In this document: positions 25,194-33,271 of the stretch, piece after piece
Layout of the letters: each line of letters starts with the position of its first letter
Numbering within the stretch: the stretch's first letter is position 1
Assembly: GCF_012328925.1 (NCBI RefSeq)
Contig: NZ_JAAXLS010000019.1
Location: forward strand, 62,001-126,000
From: Amycolatopsis acididurans
GTDB taxonomy: Bacteria; Actinomycetota; Actinomycetes; Mycobacteriales; Pseudonocardiaceae
DNA: 64,000 nucleotides
Direction of reading: 5' to 3'
Position numbers and translations under genes: made by a program
The notes under the pieces: model-generated
Database searches by the model: none
What the model was told of the DNA's origin: nothing
The model's input: the letters and a program-made list of their open reading frames with translations, nothing else

Positions 25194-26468
25194 TCACTGG
25201 CCGAACCAACCGAGCACGCTCTGGACCAGCACGGTGGCGGACAGGATCGCCACGACCGCCACGCACATCGTCGCGACCACACGGAAAACCGGCCCGTTCG
25301 CGGCTTTGCCGAGCACGGAGCGCCGGTTGGCCAGAATGAGGACGTAGGTCAGCAGGATCGGCGTGATCAGTCCATTGAGGACCTGCGCCTGCACGAGCAG
25401 CTGAATGAGGTTGCCGGGGATCAGCGCGATGGCCGCGCCGAGGACGATCTGACCGCTGAACAGGCCGAGGAACAGCGGGGCCTGCCGGAAACTGCGGGAC
25501 ACCGAGCTTTCCACCCCGACGGCCTCGGACACCGCGTAGGAGGTCGAGAGCGGGACGACGGCGGCGGCCAGCGCGGAAGCCCCGAGCAGCCCGAGTCCGA
25601 ACAGCTGCGCCGCGAAGGGCCCGGCGACCGGCTCCAGCGCGGCGGCGGCCTGCGCGGCGGAGTCCAGCGGCGCCCGGTCGGAGATCGCGGTCGCGGTGGC
25701 GATGATGATGAAGATGCTGATCAGGTCGGCGAAAATCGCACCGGCCACCGTGTCCACGCGTTCCCGGGCGTAGTCGGCCGGGCCGATCCCCCGGTCGGCG
25801 ACCGCGGCGGCGACGTAGAACTGCATGTACGGGGTGATGGTGGTGCCGATCAGCGCGACCCCGAGCAGCAGGAAGTCCTTGCTGCCGACGAAATGTGGCA
25901 GCGCGAGCTGAGTTCCGACCTCGCGCCAGTCCGGGTGGGACAGCATCGCGGCGAGCGGATAGGCCAGAAACGCCAGCGACAGCACGAGGAAGATCTTTTC
26001 CGCGTAGCGATAGGAACCGAACACGACCAGTCCCCAGATCGCCACCGCGGCAGCAGGTATCGAGACATACCGCGACACACCCAGCAGTTGCAGTGCGGCG
26101 CCGATCCCGGCGAACTCCGACACGACGAGCCCGACGTTGGCGACCACGAAGCACAGCAGGGCGAAGCCGGAGACCCGGATCGAGAACTGTTCGCGGATCA
26201 GCGCGCCCAGTCCGACGCCGGTGTGCGCGCCGAGCCGGGCGCACATTTCCTGCACCACGACAAGACCCACGGTGACCAGCACCATGAAGAACAACGTCCG
26301 GTAGCCGAACTGTGCCCCCGCGGAGGCGTAGGTGGCGATCCCGCCGGCGTCGTTGCCCGCGTTGGCCGCGATGAGCCCGGGACCGGCGACGGCGAGCACG
26401 GTGATCAGGCGGCGGCGCCAGCGCGGCCGCGGTGACGTGGGCAGTGTCGTGGACACACGGGTTTCCAT
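25194..26468 (-). CDS. NRAMP-related metal transporter with altered metal-site motifs
   Basis: 424-aa membrane protein with about eleven helices and NRAMP topology (VAGPGLIAANAGNDAGGIATYASAGAQFGY; LLLGVALIGTTITPYMQFYVAAAV). In Mn/Fe NRAMPs TM1 carries DPGN and TM6 a Met-Pro-His motif that bind the metal. Here TM1 reads NAGND and TM6 reads ITPYMQ, so the usual Asp and Met ligands are not in place. This suggests a substrate other than, or in addition to, Mn2+/Fe2+; NRAMP-related Mg2+ transporters are a described clade with altered sites. The gene is 29 bp downstream of an MgtE_N/CBS gene, which supports a Mg2+ or Mn2+ connection. ATG start. Confidence 0.85.
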   Translation of the reverse strand: METRVSTTLPTSPRPRWRRRLITVLAVAGPGLIAANAGNDAGGIATYASAGAQFGYRTLFFMVLVTVGLVVVQEMCARLGAHTGVGLGALIREQFSIRVSGFALLCFVVANVGLVVSEFAGIGAALQLLGVSRYVSIPAAAVAIWGLVVFGSYRYAEKIFLVLSLAFLAYPLAAMLSHPDWREVGTQLALPHFVGSKDFLLLGVALIGTTITPYMQFYVAAAVADRGIGPADYARERVDTVAGAIFADLISIFIIIATATAISDRAPLDSAAQAAAALEPVAGPFAAQLFGLGLLGASALAAAVVPLSTSYAVSEAVGVESSVSRSFRQAPLFLGLFSGQIVLGAAIALIPGNLIQLLVQAQVLNGLITPILLTYVLILANRRSVLGKAANGPVFRVVATMCVAVVAILSATVLVQSVLGWFGQ

Positions 26469-26497
26469 GGCAGGGCCCTTCTGGGTGCCGGCGAAAG

Positions 26498-27829
26498 TCA
26501 GGGAACGAGTGGGAAGACGCGGTAGCGGGCGTGGTCGGGCACCAGCGCGTCCACCAGGTCGTCGGCCAGGATCCGGCCGGAGGGACGGCCGTCCTCGTCG
26601 AGCACGACGACCGACTGGCGGCGCGCGTCGATGAAGTGCCCGACGACTTCGCGCAGCGGGGTGCCGAGGTCGACGGTGACCGGCCAGGGCGGGCCGATCA
26701 GCCGCGCGATCGGGGTCTCCGGGCCGGCCAGCAACAGTTCCAGCAGCGACACGTCGTCGACGAGCCTGCCGTCCGCGCCGACCACGCAGATCGCGTCGAG
26801 ATCACCGGCGTGCTCGGTCTGTTCGCGCAGCCGCTGCGCCACATCGGCGACCGTGTCGGTCTCGACGGCGGTGACCAGTACCGGGGTCATGGCGGCCCCG
26901 GCGGTGCCCTCCCGGTGATCGAGCAGGGTCCGCAGACCCTGCGCGCGCTCGCCGGACATCGCCGTGAGCAGCCGGTCCCGGTCGTGGCCCGCCAGCGCAC
27001 GCAACGCGTCCACGGCCTCGTCGGGTTCCATCTCCGCCAGCAGCGCCGCCGCCCGGCCGGTCGGCGCCTCCCGCAGCAGCGCCTCCAGATCCGGGGAGTC
27101 CATCTCCTCCATCGCGTCGGCGGCGGCGCCCGGCTTGACCATCTCCAGCAGCTCGTTGCGGGGACCGCGGCCCAGCTCGGCGAGCAGCTCGGCCAGCTCC
27201 GTCGGGCGCAGCGCGGACAACGCGCTGTTCGCCGCGCGCAGCCGCACCTGGCGGGCGGCCGCGCCCTCCTGCTCGGAGCCGCCGAGAGCCTGGATGGCCG
27301 ACCAGTCGATCACCTTCTCCGGAGCCGGGCGGGCCCGCCACCGGGACGGGCCGATCCGCCGGGCCAGTACCTTCAGCCCGACCTCGGCGCCCACCAGGCG
27401 CCACACCCCGTCCATCTCGGCCAGGTACAGATCCGAAGCGCGGATCACCCGCACCCCGTCGATGTCCACCAGCTGGTGGTCGAGCACGTCGCGCCCGAGC
27501 CGCACCTCACCGCCGCGCACCTGGAATTCCCGCAGGTCCAGCCGGGCCGAGCGCAGCGCCACGCGCGTCGGCGCCACGTGCCGGACCGCCTCGGCCGAGG
27601 CGTACACGCGCCGCCGCCCGACCTTGATCACCAGCCCGGTCACCGGCGGATACGGCTCACCGGCCCACCGGCACACCACGTCGACCAGCCGACCGACCTC
27701 GTCGCCGGTCTGGTTCACCACGACCCGGCCGAGCAGGCCGGCCAGCGACAACACGGTGCCCCGCACGGCACGGCGCGCCCGCGAATCCTCGGCGCGGCGC
27801 CGCCACGACTGTGCTCCTGGCATGAACAC
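26498..27829 (-). CDS. PRC-barrel/MgtE_N/CBS protein without a membrane domain
   Basis: 443-aa soluble protein. A PRC-barrel-like N-terminal region (GRVVVNQTGDEVGRLVDVVCR) is followed by a second such segment (LDHQLVDIDGVRVIRASDLYL), then an MgtE N-terminal superhelix (LSALRPTELAELLAELGRG, MEEMDSPDLEALLREAP, AALLAEMEPDEAVDALRAL) and two CBS motifs (MTPVLVTAVETDTVADVAQRL; LREVVGHFIDARRQSVVVLDEDG). These are the cytoplasmic Mg2+-sensing parts of MgtE; the channel domain is missing. It likely senses Mg2+ or nucleotides and controls the adjacent NRAMP-like transporter. GTG start with GGAGG; the ATG two codons later is possible. Confidence 0.82.
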   Translation of the reverse strand: MFMPGAQSWRRRAEDSRARRAVRGTVLSLAGLLGRVVVNQTGDEVGRLVDVVCRWAGEPYPPVTGLVIKVGRRRVYASAEAVRHVAPTRVALRSARLDLREFQVRGGEVRLGRDVLDHQLVDIDGVRVIRASDLYLAEMDGVWRLVGAEVGLKVLARRIGPSRWRARPAPEKVIDWSAIQALGGSEQEGAAARQVRLRAANSALSALRPTELAELLAELGRGPRNELLEMVKPGAAADAMEEMDSPDLEALLREAPTGRAAALLAEMEPDEAVDALRALAGHDRDRLLTAMSGERAQGLRTLLDHREGTAGAAMTPVLVTAVETDTVADVAQRLREQTEHAGDLDAICVVGADGRLVDDVSLLELLLAGPETPIARLIGPPWPVTVDLGTPLREVVGHFIDARRQSVVVLDEDGRPSGRILADDLVDALVPDHARYRVFPLVP

Positions 27830-28217
27830 GATTCGTCCACCTCCGCACAACAGAAAGGAAAATGCGACAAACGGAGGAAACAGTCGCGATATCGCCGCAG
27901 GACCCGGTCCACGCCACAAACCGGCACGAAGCACTCGCGCCGGAAAGACAACAGAAAAGGACGGAACGGTCAGACCGCGGTCACGGGAAATCGCGACCGG
28001 GTACTACTGGGAGGTTCGCTGTTCTGCACGGCGCCTCACCTCCCGCCCAATCACCCGGACCGTCGTTCGCGGACAGTATGCGCCACCACGACCACGGTGG
28101 CATCGTGGGGCCCCTCACACATCGCCGGATGTGTCCTTAGTGGACATTGATCGCGCATGCGAAAGCGATGGCCGGAATTTCCCGGCCATCGCTTTGTGAT
28201 CTTTTTTCCAATGCCGC
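27830..28217. other. Intergenic stretch, 388 bp
   Basis: Somewhat AT-richer at 27840-27960. It holds the strong hairpin at 28162-28195 that ends the CstR-like gene. I see no other gene or convincing regulatory site. Confidence 0.5.
28162..28195. terminator. Terminator downstream of CsoR/CstR-like gene
   Basis: Perfect 14-bp stem: arm AAAGCGATGGCCGG (28162-28175) and its complement (28182-28195), loop 6 nt. It follows the repressor gene by 23 bp on the minus strand; a T6 run also follows on the plus strand, so it may act in both directions. Confidence 0.85.
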
Positions 28218-28490
28218 TCACGCGAGCGTGAGGAACAGTTTCTCCATCTGCTTGCGGTTGGCCTCGACCTCGGCCGCGTCGGTTTCCTCGTCGGTCACGC
28301 ACTTTTCCAGGCCGGTCGCGATGATCTTGAATCCGGCGCGGTCCAGCGCCCGCGACGCGGCGGCGAGCTGCGTGATCACGTCCTTGCAGTCGCGCCCGTT
28401 CTCGATCATCTGGATCACGCCGCCGATCTGGCCCTGCGCACGGCGCAACCGCACCACGACCTCGGACAGCTCATCCGCTTCGAACTGCAT
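28218..28490 (-). CDS. CsoR/CstR-family repressor, lacking the copper-ligand histidine
   Basis: 90-aa all-helical DUF156 protein (VVVRLRRAQGQIGGVIQMIENGRDCKDVITQLAAASRAL). Cys35 and Cys64 are the two conserved cysteines. In copper-sensing CsoR a His sits four residues before the second Cys; here that position is Gly60 (TGLEKC). Two cysteines without the His is the pattern of CstR-type persulfide sensors. The gene lies with thioredoxin, TauE and a persulfide-dioxygenase-like fusion, and five matching operators occur in the window, one 15 bp upstream of its own start. ATG start with GAGGAGGG. Confidence 0.88.
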   Translation of the reverse strand: MQFEADELSEVVVRLRRAQGQIGGVIQMIENGRDCKDVITQLAAASRALDRAGFKIIATGLEKCVTDEETDAAEVEANRKQMEKLFLTLA

Positions 28491-28504
28491 GAAACCCTCC
28501 TCAC

Positions 28505-28520
28505 CTACCCCGATGGGTAT
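28505..28520. promoter_or_regulatory. CsoR/CstR-type operator upstream of the repressor gene
   Basis: CTACCCCGATGGGTAT, arms TACCC/GGGTA, between the thioredoxin stop and the repressor start. Implies autoregulation. Confidence 0.7.
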
Positions 28521-28529
28521 TGTGCCTCA

Positions 28530-28892
28530 TCAAGCGCGCTGGGCCGCGAGCTGGCGGCGAACCTCGTCCATGTCGACCTCGCCGGCCTTGGCGATCAGCT
28601 GCTCCAGCGCACCCTCCGGCAGCGCGCCGGGCTCGGAGTAGAGCACCACGCCGTCGCGCAAGATCATCAGCGTCGGGATCGACGAAATGCCGAACGCGCT
28701 CGCCAGTTCCTGCTCCTGCTCGGTGTTCACCTTGCCGAACACGATGCCGGGGTGCGCCTGCGACACCTTGTCGTAGATCGGCGCGAACATCCGGCACGGG
28801 CCGCACCACGACGCCCAGAAATCCACCAGCACCGTGCCTCCGCGCGCGACCGTCTCGCGGAAGGTGTCCTTCGTCAGCTCCACCGTGGCCAT
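28530..28892 (-). CDS. Thioredoxin
   Basis: 120-aa thioredoxin with active site WCGPC (Cys30 and Cys33), VLVDFWASWCGPC, and the cis-Pro in SSIPTLMIL. The C-terminus is about ten residues longer than standard (DMDEVRRQLAAQRA). ATG start with AGGAGG. It is flanked on both sides by TACCCC/GGGGTA operators. I infer it reduces persulfides or oxidised partners in this sulfur-stress unit. Confidence 0.93.
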   Translation of the reverse strand: MATVELTKDTFRETVARGGTVLVDFWASWCGPCRMFAPIYDKVSQAHPGIVFGKVNTEQEQELASAFGISSIPTLMILRDGVVLYSEPGALPEGALEQLIAKAGEVDMDEVRRQLAAQRA

Positions 28893-28909
28893 CTCACAAC
28901 CTCCTGGAT

Positions 28910-28925
28910 ATACCTACCGGGGTAT
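28910..28925. promoter_or_regulatory. CsoR/CstR-type operator upstream of thioredoxin gene
   Basis: ATACCTACCGGGGTAT, 17 bp upstream of the thioredoxin ATG. One arm deviates (ACCTA in place of ACCCC), but the spacing and ends match the other four sites. Confidence 0.6.
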
Positions 28926-28963
28926 TCGACGGGTACAACGCCGGGCACCGCGAACGCATTCCC

Positions 28964-29782
28964 TCACAACAGGTGCGGCAGGCTGCGCATGCCGATGAAC
29001 AGCGCCACGGCGACCAGCATCACCGCGAAGGCCGTCGTCAGCCGGTGTCCCGGAACGCGCGACGCGACGCGGTTGCCCAGCAGCACGCCGGCCACCGCCG
29101 CGACCAGGAACAGTCCGAGCAGCGGCCAGTTCATCGTCTCGGCGTGCCCGACCAGGCGGGTGCCGAGTGCGACCGCGCTGTTGATGGCGATCACGACCAG
29201 CGAGGTGCCCACGGCCGTCGCCGTGTCGTACCCGAGCGCCAGCACCAGCGCGGGCACCACGACGAACCCGCCCCCGACACCGAAGAACCCGGTCAGCGCA
29301 CCGACCACCGAAGCCGCGGCGACGATCTTGACCGCCCGCGCGACGCCGGTCTGCGTGCGCGTGGCCGTCGCGACACCGCCGCCGCCACCGGTGTCGTCGT
29401 CCTCGCCGCGCCGTGGTTTGCGTGCGCGGGTGAGCATCGCGGCGGCCGCGGCGATCATCAGCCCCGCGAACCCGAGCAGGAGCACGTCCGGGTCGACCAG
29501 GCCGCTGGCCTTCGAGCCCACGACCGATCCGACCGAACCGAGCAGCCCGAAGGTGAGGCCGGGCCCGAGCCGGACGCGGCCCGAGCGCCAGTGCGCTGCC
29601 ACCCCCGCCAGCGCCGCCGCACCGACGATCACCAGCGACAGCGTGGTGGCCTGATGCGGTGTCTGGCCGAGCAGGTACACCAGTGCGGGAACGGTGAGGA
29701 TGGAACCGCCCGCGCCCAGCGCGCCCAGGCTCAGTCCGATCAGCAGCCCTACCGGCAGTGCGAGCAGCAACACGGCGTTCAC
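28964..29782 (-). CDS. TauE/SafE-family anion exporter
   Basis: 272-aa membrane protein with eight or so helices in two repeats; each repeat has the TauE glycine motif (LSLGALGAGGSILTVPALVYLLG and LTGFFGVGGGFVVVPALVLALG). The middle loop contains Arg/Lys and a DDDTGGGGG stretch. The family exports sulfite, sulfoacetate or related anions. GTG start overlaps the upstream fusion gene as GTGA. In cst-type operons a TauE protein exports the sulfite or thiosulfate made by persulfide oxidation, which fits here. Confidence 0.9.
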   Translation of the reverse strand: MNAVLLLALPVGLLIGLSLGALGAGGSILTVPALVYLLGQTPHQATTLSLVIVGAAALAGVAAHWRSGRVRLGPGLTFGLLGSVGSVVGSKASGLVDPDVLLLGFAGLMIAAAAAMLTRARKPRRGEDDDTGGGGGVATATRTQTGVARAVKIVAAASVVGALTGFFGVGGGFVVVPALVLALGYDTATAVGTSLVVIAINSAVALGTRLVGHAETMNWPLLGLFLVAAVAGVLLGNRVASRVPGHRLTTAFAVMLVAVALFIGMRSLPHLL

Positions 29783-31143
29783 GCGCCGTGCGCCGAGACA
29801 GGAACCTTGGCGAGCACGTCGCCCGCCAGGTCGAAGTCGTCGTCGATGAGGACGACGTCGCGGCGTGCGGCCGCGAGCAGCGACGCCGCGATGGAAGCGC
29901 GGTAGCCGGACTGGCAGTGCACCCAGACCTCGCCGTCGGGCACCTCGCCGAGCCGGTCGAGCAACCCGTGCAGCGGGATGTGCACCGCGCCGTCGATGTG
30001 GCCGTCGGTCCATTCCCCGTCACGCCGCACGTCCAGCGTCACGACGGGGCGGTGGTGCCGCACGAGGGCCAGGTCCGCGAAACTCGCCCGCGGATAGACC
30101 TCCGGCGCGGTGCCGGTCCAGTCGCCGGGCGTGCCAGTGGCGGCGGCCTCGAGCCTGTCGATGCCGATGCGCACCAGTTCACGTTGCGCCGCCGCGACGT
30201 CTTCGCTGGTCGCGCCGAGCAGGGTCACCGGGGTGCCCCACGGGATCAGCCAGCCGAGGTAGGTGGCGAAGTTGCCGTCCAGCCCGAAGTTCAGCGTTCC
30301 GGCGACGTGTCCCGAGGCGAAGGCCGTGCGGGTACGCAGGTCCACCACCCACTCCCCCGCGTCGATGCGGCGCTTGAGCTCGTCCTTGTCCGCCGGGTGC
30401 GGCATCGACAGATCCGGCGCCGCCGGGCCCGCCGCGTTCGCCGGGCCCATCTGGGCGTAGTAGGCCGGGTAGGCGTCCAGGCCGGCGAGCAGCGCGTCCA
30501 CGTACTCCTGCTCGGACTGGGTGAGCGCCGGGTTGGCGCATTTCTCCGTGCCGATGGTCGAGGAATCCGCCTCCGACTGCGTGGCCGAGCAGAAGCTGCC
30601 GAAGCCGTGTGTCGGGAACACCTTGGTCTCGTCCGGCAGATCCGCCGCCAGGCGGCGCGCCGAGGCGTACTGGGCGTGCACGAGCTCACCCGTGTGCGCG
30701 GGCCCGAGCAGGTCCGGCCGTCCGGTGGAGCCGAACAGCAGCGAGCCGCCGGTGAACACCGCGGGTACCTCGCCGGGTGTCTCGAGCACGTAGGCCAGGT
30801 GCGTGAACGTGTGCCCCGGCGTCGCCACCGCGCGCACCGTCATCGCCTGCCCGACACGCACCAGTTCGCCGGCTTCGATCGGCGCACGGTCGAACGACAC
30901 CTCGTCCGCGGCGTTGACGTGGTACGCGGCGCCCGTCGCCCGTGCCAGCGCGAGCCCGCCGGTGACGTAGTCGTTGTGGATGTGTGTCTCGAACACGTGG
31001 GTGAGCCGGACGCCGCGGTCCTCCAGCAGGCTCAGCACCCGGTCGATGTCACGCTGTGGATCCACGACGAACGCGACCTCGCCGTCGTGCACGAGATAGC
31101 TGCGGTCCCCGAGAGACGGGGTGTCGATGGCCACGATCTCCAT
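29779..31143 (-). CDS. Metallo-beta-lactamase/rhodanese fusion, CstB-like persulfide dioxygenase
   Basis: 454-aa fusion. Residues 1-240 form a metallo-beta-lactamase fold of the persulfide dioxygenase (ETHE1) type with THIHNDYVTG, ATPGHTFTHLAY and FPTHGFGSFC. A first rhodanese domain (about 260-350) has no catalytic Cys and is degenerate. The second (about 360-454) keeps it in VHCQSGYRAS. Such fusions oxidise low-molecular-weight persulfide to sulfite and make thiosulfate. ATG start; a GTG immediately upstream is also possible with AGGAGGG. Two operators lie upstream. It heads the fusion-TauE pair. Confidence 0.92.
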   Translation of the reverse strand: MEIVAIDTPSLGDRSYLVHDGEVAFVVDPQRDIDRVLSLLEDRGVRLTHVFETHIHNDYVTGGLALARATGAAYHVNAADEVSFDRAPIEAGELVRVGQAMTVRAVATPGHTFTHLAYVLETPGEVPAVFTGGSLLFGSTGRPDLLGPAHTGELVHAQYASARRLAADLPDETKVFPTHGFGSFCSATQSEADSSTIGTEKCANPALTQSEQEYVDALLAGLDAYPAYYAQMGPANAAGPAAPDLSMPHPADKDELKRRIDAGEWVVDLRTRTAFASGHVAGTLNFGLDGNFATYLGWLIPWGTPVTLLGATSEDVAAAQRELVRIGIDRLEAAATGTPGDWTGTAPEVYPRASFADLALVRHHRPVVTLDVRRDGEWTDGHIDGAVHIPLHGLLDRLGEVPDGEVWVHCQSGYRASIAASLLAAARRDVVLIDDDFDLAGDVLAKVPVSAHGA

Positions 31144-31164
31144 CACGTCGGTCCCTCCTGTCAG

Positions 31165-31180
31165 GTACCCCCAGGGGTAT
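31165..31180. promoter_or_regulatory. CsoR/CstR-type operator, proximal, upstream of the persulfide dioxygenase fusion
   Basis: GTACCCCCAGGGGTAT with arms TACCCC/GGGGTA, 22 bp upstream of the fusion ATG. Confidence 0.75.
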
Positions 31181-31220
31181 ATATGCCACGAGGTTAGCCC
31201 CGGCGGGGTTTGTCTCGCAA

Positions 31221-31236
31221 CTACCCCCCGGGGTAC
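31221..31236. promoter_or_regulatory. CsoR/CstR-type operator, distal, upstream of the persulfide dioxygenase fusion
   Basis: CTACCCCCCGGGGTAC with arms TACCCC/GGGGTA, 56 bp from the start of the proximal site and just downstream of the DUF2180 stop. Two sites may bracket the promoter for tighter repression. Confidence 0.72.
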
Positions 31237-31252
31237 CCCGACGTGACCCGCG

Positions 31253-31510
31253 TCAATCCACCGCCATCGCGTTCTTTCCGGCTTCCCAGCTGCGGGCGGC
31301 GCGTCCCGTGCAGGTCGCCGCGCACGGCCGGCACCGGGCAGCCCTCGTCCACCGCTGGCACGGGCGCGTGCCGTACCCGGTGGACGAGATCCAGCTGTGC
31401 GCACGCTGGCCGAAGACGACGTGCTCGCGGCACAGGCCCGCACCGCAGTCCACGCACAGGGCGGACGCCTCGGCGACCAGGCCGGTGTTCGCGCATTCCA
31501 GGCATCGCAT
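31253..31510 (-). CDS. DUF2180-like small zinc-binding protein
   Basis: 85-aa protein beginning MRCLECANTGLVAEASALC, with paired cysteines (CLEC, CVDCG, CREH) and a further CRPC motif, the DUF2180 pattern. Function unknown; the family has the look of a B-box-like zinc finger. I prefer the ATG at 31510 because family members begin at the MxCLxC motif; a GTG three codons earlier is possible. Confidence 0.7.
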   Translation of the reverse strand: MRCLECANTGLVAEASALCVDCGAGLCREHVVFGQRAHSWISSTGYGTRPCQRWTRAARCRPCAATCTGRAARSWEAGKNAMAVD

Positions 31511-31593
31511 CGTGATCACGCCCCAACCGTTCGGATACCTCAGAACAACACGGCACCGGGCGCGTCACCGAGGGTGCAAGGTCGCCGTCCGCA

Positions 31594-31607
31594 TGGCCTT
31601 CGGTCCC
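31594..31607 (+). promoter_or_regulatory. DosR-box-like motif upstream of adenosine-specific kinase
   Basis: TGGCCTTCGGTCCC, reading GGGACCGAAGGCCA on the minus strand. It lies between the DUF2180 and adenosine-kinase starts, which diverge. Confidence 0.4.
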
Positions 31608-31688
31608 CTGGCCGGGAGGGCGTTCGGCCTGCTGGGCAAGGAGATCCAGCCCTTGCCGCAGGGGTGTCGTCGCGACGACCGTGGCGTG

Positions 31689-32171
31689 ATGGAACTGACG
31701 AGCGTGCCGCTGGAGAAACCCGGCGAGTTGAATGTCATCCTCGGGCAGACGCACTTCATCAAGACCGTGGAAGACCTGCACGAGGCGCTGGCGGGCACCA
31801 GCCCGCATCTGCGGTTCGGCCTCGCGTTCTGCGAGGCGTCCGGGCCGCGCCTGATCCGCCGGTCCGGCAACGACGCGGATCTGGTGGCGCTGGCCGTGAA
31901 GAACGCGCACGCGATCGGCGCGGGACATTCGTTCATCGTGTTCCTGCGCGAGGGCTACCCGGTCAACGTCCTCAACGCGATCAAGCAGGTGCCCGAGGTC
32001 TGCGGCATCTTCTGCGCCACGGCCAATCCGGTCGAGGTGCTCGTCGCGGAGACCGCGCTCGGCCGCGGCATCGTCGGCGTGATCGACGGATCACCGCCGG
32101 CCGGGATCGAAGGCACCGAGGACGAAACCGCCCGCAAGTCGTTCCTGCGCGCCACCGGCTACAAGCTCTGA
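31689..32171 (+). CDS. Adenosine-specific kinase (DUF355 family)
   Basis: 160-aa protein, full length for the adenosine-specific kinase family (MELTSVPLEKPGELNVILGQ; HFIKTVEDLHEALAG; FGLAFCEASGPRLIRRSGND; FCATANPVEVLVAET). The archaeal member phosphorylates adenosine; in bacteria the role is less clear. The ATG before ELTSV is chosen by homology; its ribosome binding site is poor. The 3' end overlaps the convergent glycosyltransferase gene by 13 bp. Confidence 0.87.
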   Translation: MELTSVPLEKPGELNVILGQTHFIKTVEDLHEALAGTSPHLRFGLAFCEASGPRLIRRSGNDADLVALAVKNAHAIGAGHSFIVFLREGYPVNVLNAIKQVPEVCGIFCATANPVEVLVAETALGRGIVGVIDGSPPAGIEGTEDETARKSFLRATGYKL

Positions 32172-33268
32172 TACGCGGAGTCGAGCGCGCGGCGGAGGTC
32201 GGCCTCGGTGTGCCTGCCGGTGACGTGACGGCACGCGTTGCGGGCCAGCCGCTGCGCGGTGGCCGGGTTGTCCAGCAGATACCGGATCGCGGCGGCCAGC
32301 AGGTCCGGCCGTCCCGGCGGCACGAGGAGCCCGGTCTCGCCCGGCACGAGCACGTCGGGCACGGCGTTGACCGCGGTCGCGACGGCGGGAATCCCGGCCG
32401 CCATCGCCTCGACCAGCGCCGTCGGCAGTCCCTCGTAGCGGCTCGGCAGCGCGAAGACATCCAAGGCGGGCAACAGGTCCGGCACGTCCGGGCGGTCACC
32501 GGTGAGCACGACGGTCCCCTCGGGCAGCGCGCGGGCCAGCCGCGCGACCGCGGCGGCCTGGTCTCCCCCGCCGATCCAGACCCCGACCGTCCCCGGCCGG
32601 TCCAGCATCCGCATCGCGGCGAGGAAATCCTCGGGCGCCTTCTGAAAGGTAAGGCGGCCGACGGCACCCACCACTCGCGCATCAGCGGAGATCCCGAGTT
32701 CACGGCGCGCTTCGGCCCGCGCGCACCGCACGGGCGGCGGGTCTACCACGACACTGATCGTGCGAACACGGCCCGGCGCGGCCAGCCCGCGGCGGATCGC
32801 CTCCGCGGCAACGGAAGCGCCCACGCACAACGTCAGGTCCGTGATCCGGCCGAGACGCCGTTCGATCGACACGTACGACTGTCGCTTTAGGACGGACTGG
32901 AAGCCGTGGAACGGGAATCCGTGGTAGGTGTGCACGATCCGGGGCACGCCCGCCCGACGCGCCGCGACACGGCCCACCGCGCCCGCTTTCGCGCAGTGCG
33001 TGTGCGCGACGTCGAAGCGCCCGTCACCCAGCAGCGCCGTCAAGCGCTTCAGCGCGACGAGATCCCACAACGGGTCGATCGTGGCCCGCAACGACGGTTC
33101 GACGACGACGTCGGCCCCGGCGCGGACGGCGTCGTCGAGGAGCCGGTCGCCGCCACCGGTGACGATCGTGGCGCGGTACTCGCGCGGGTCGAGCGCTCGC
33201 ACACCCCGCAGCGCCAGGGCACCCGCACCGCCGGAGAGCCGGGTGACGATCACGGCCACGCGGAGCAC
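32159..33268 (-). CDS. GT4-family glycosyltransferase
   Basis: 369-aa GT-B fold enzyme. N-terminal VIVTRLSGGAG and AHTHCAKAGAVGR are GT4-typical acceptor-side motifs; the C-terminal domain has VGAVGRLTFQKAPEDFL and the donor-binding EGLPTALVEAMAAGIPAVAT (E-x7-E type). Last gene of the polysaccharide operon, 3 bp after the GT2 gene. GTG start. Donor and acceptor cannot be assigned. Confidence 0.9.
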   Translation of the reverse strand: MLRVAVIVTRLSGGAGALALRGVRALDPREYRATIVTGGGDRLLDDAVRAGADVVVEPSLRATIDPLWDLVALKRLTALLGDGRFDVAHTHCAKAGAVGRVAARRAGVPRIVHTYHGFPFHGFQSVLKRQSYVSIERRLGRITDLTLCVGASVAAEAIRRGLAAPGRVRTISVVVDPPPVRCARAEARRELGISADARVVGAVGRLTFQKAPEDFLAAMRMLDRPGTVGVWIGGGDQAAAVARLARALPEGTVVLTGDRPDVPDLLPALDVFALPSRYEGLPTALVEAMAAGIPAVATAVNAVPDVLVPGETGLLVPPGRPDLLAAAIRYLLDNPATAQRLARNACRHVTGRHTEADLRRALDSAYQSL

Positions 33269-33271
33269 GGG

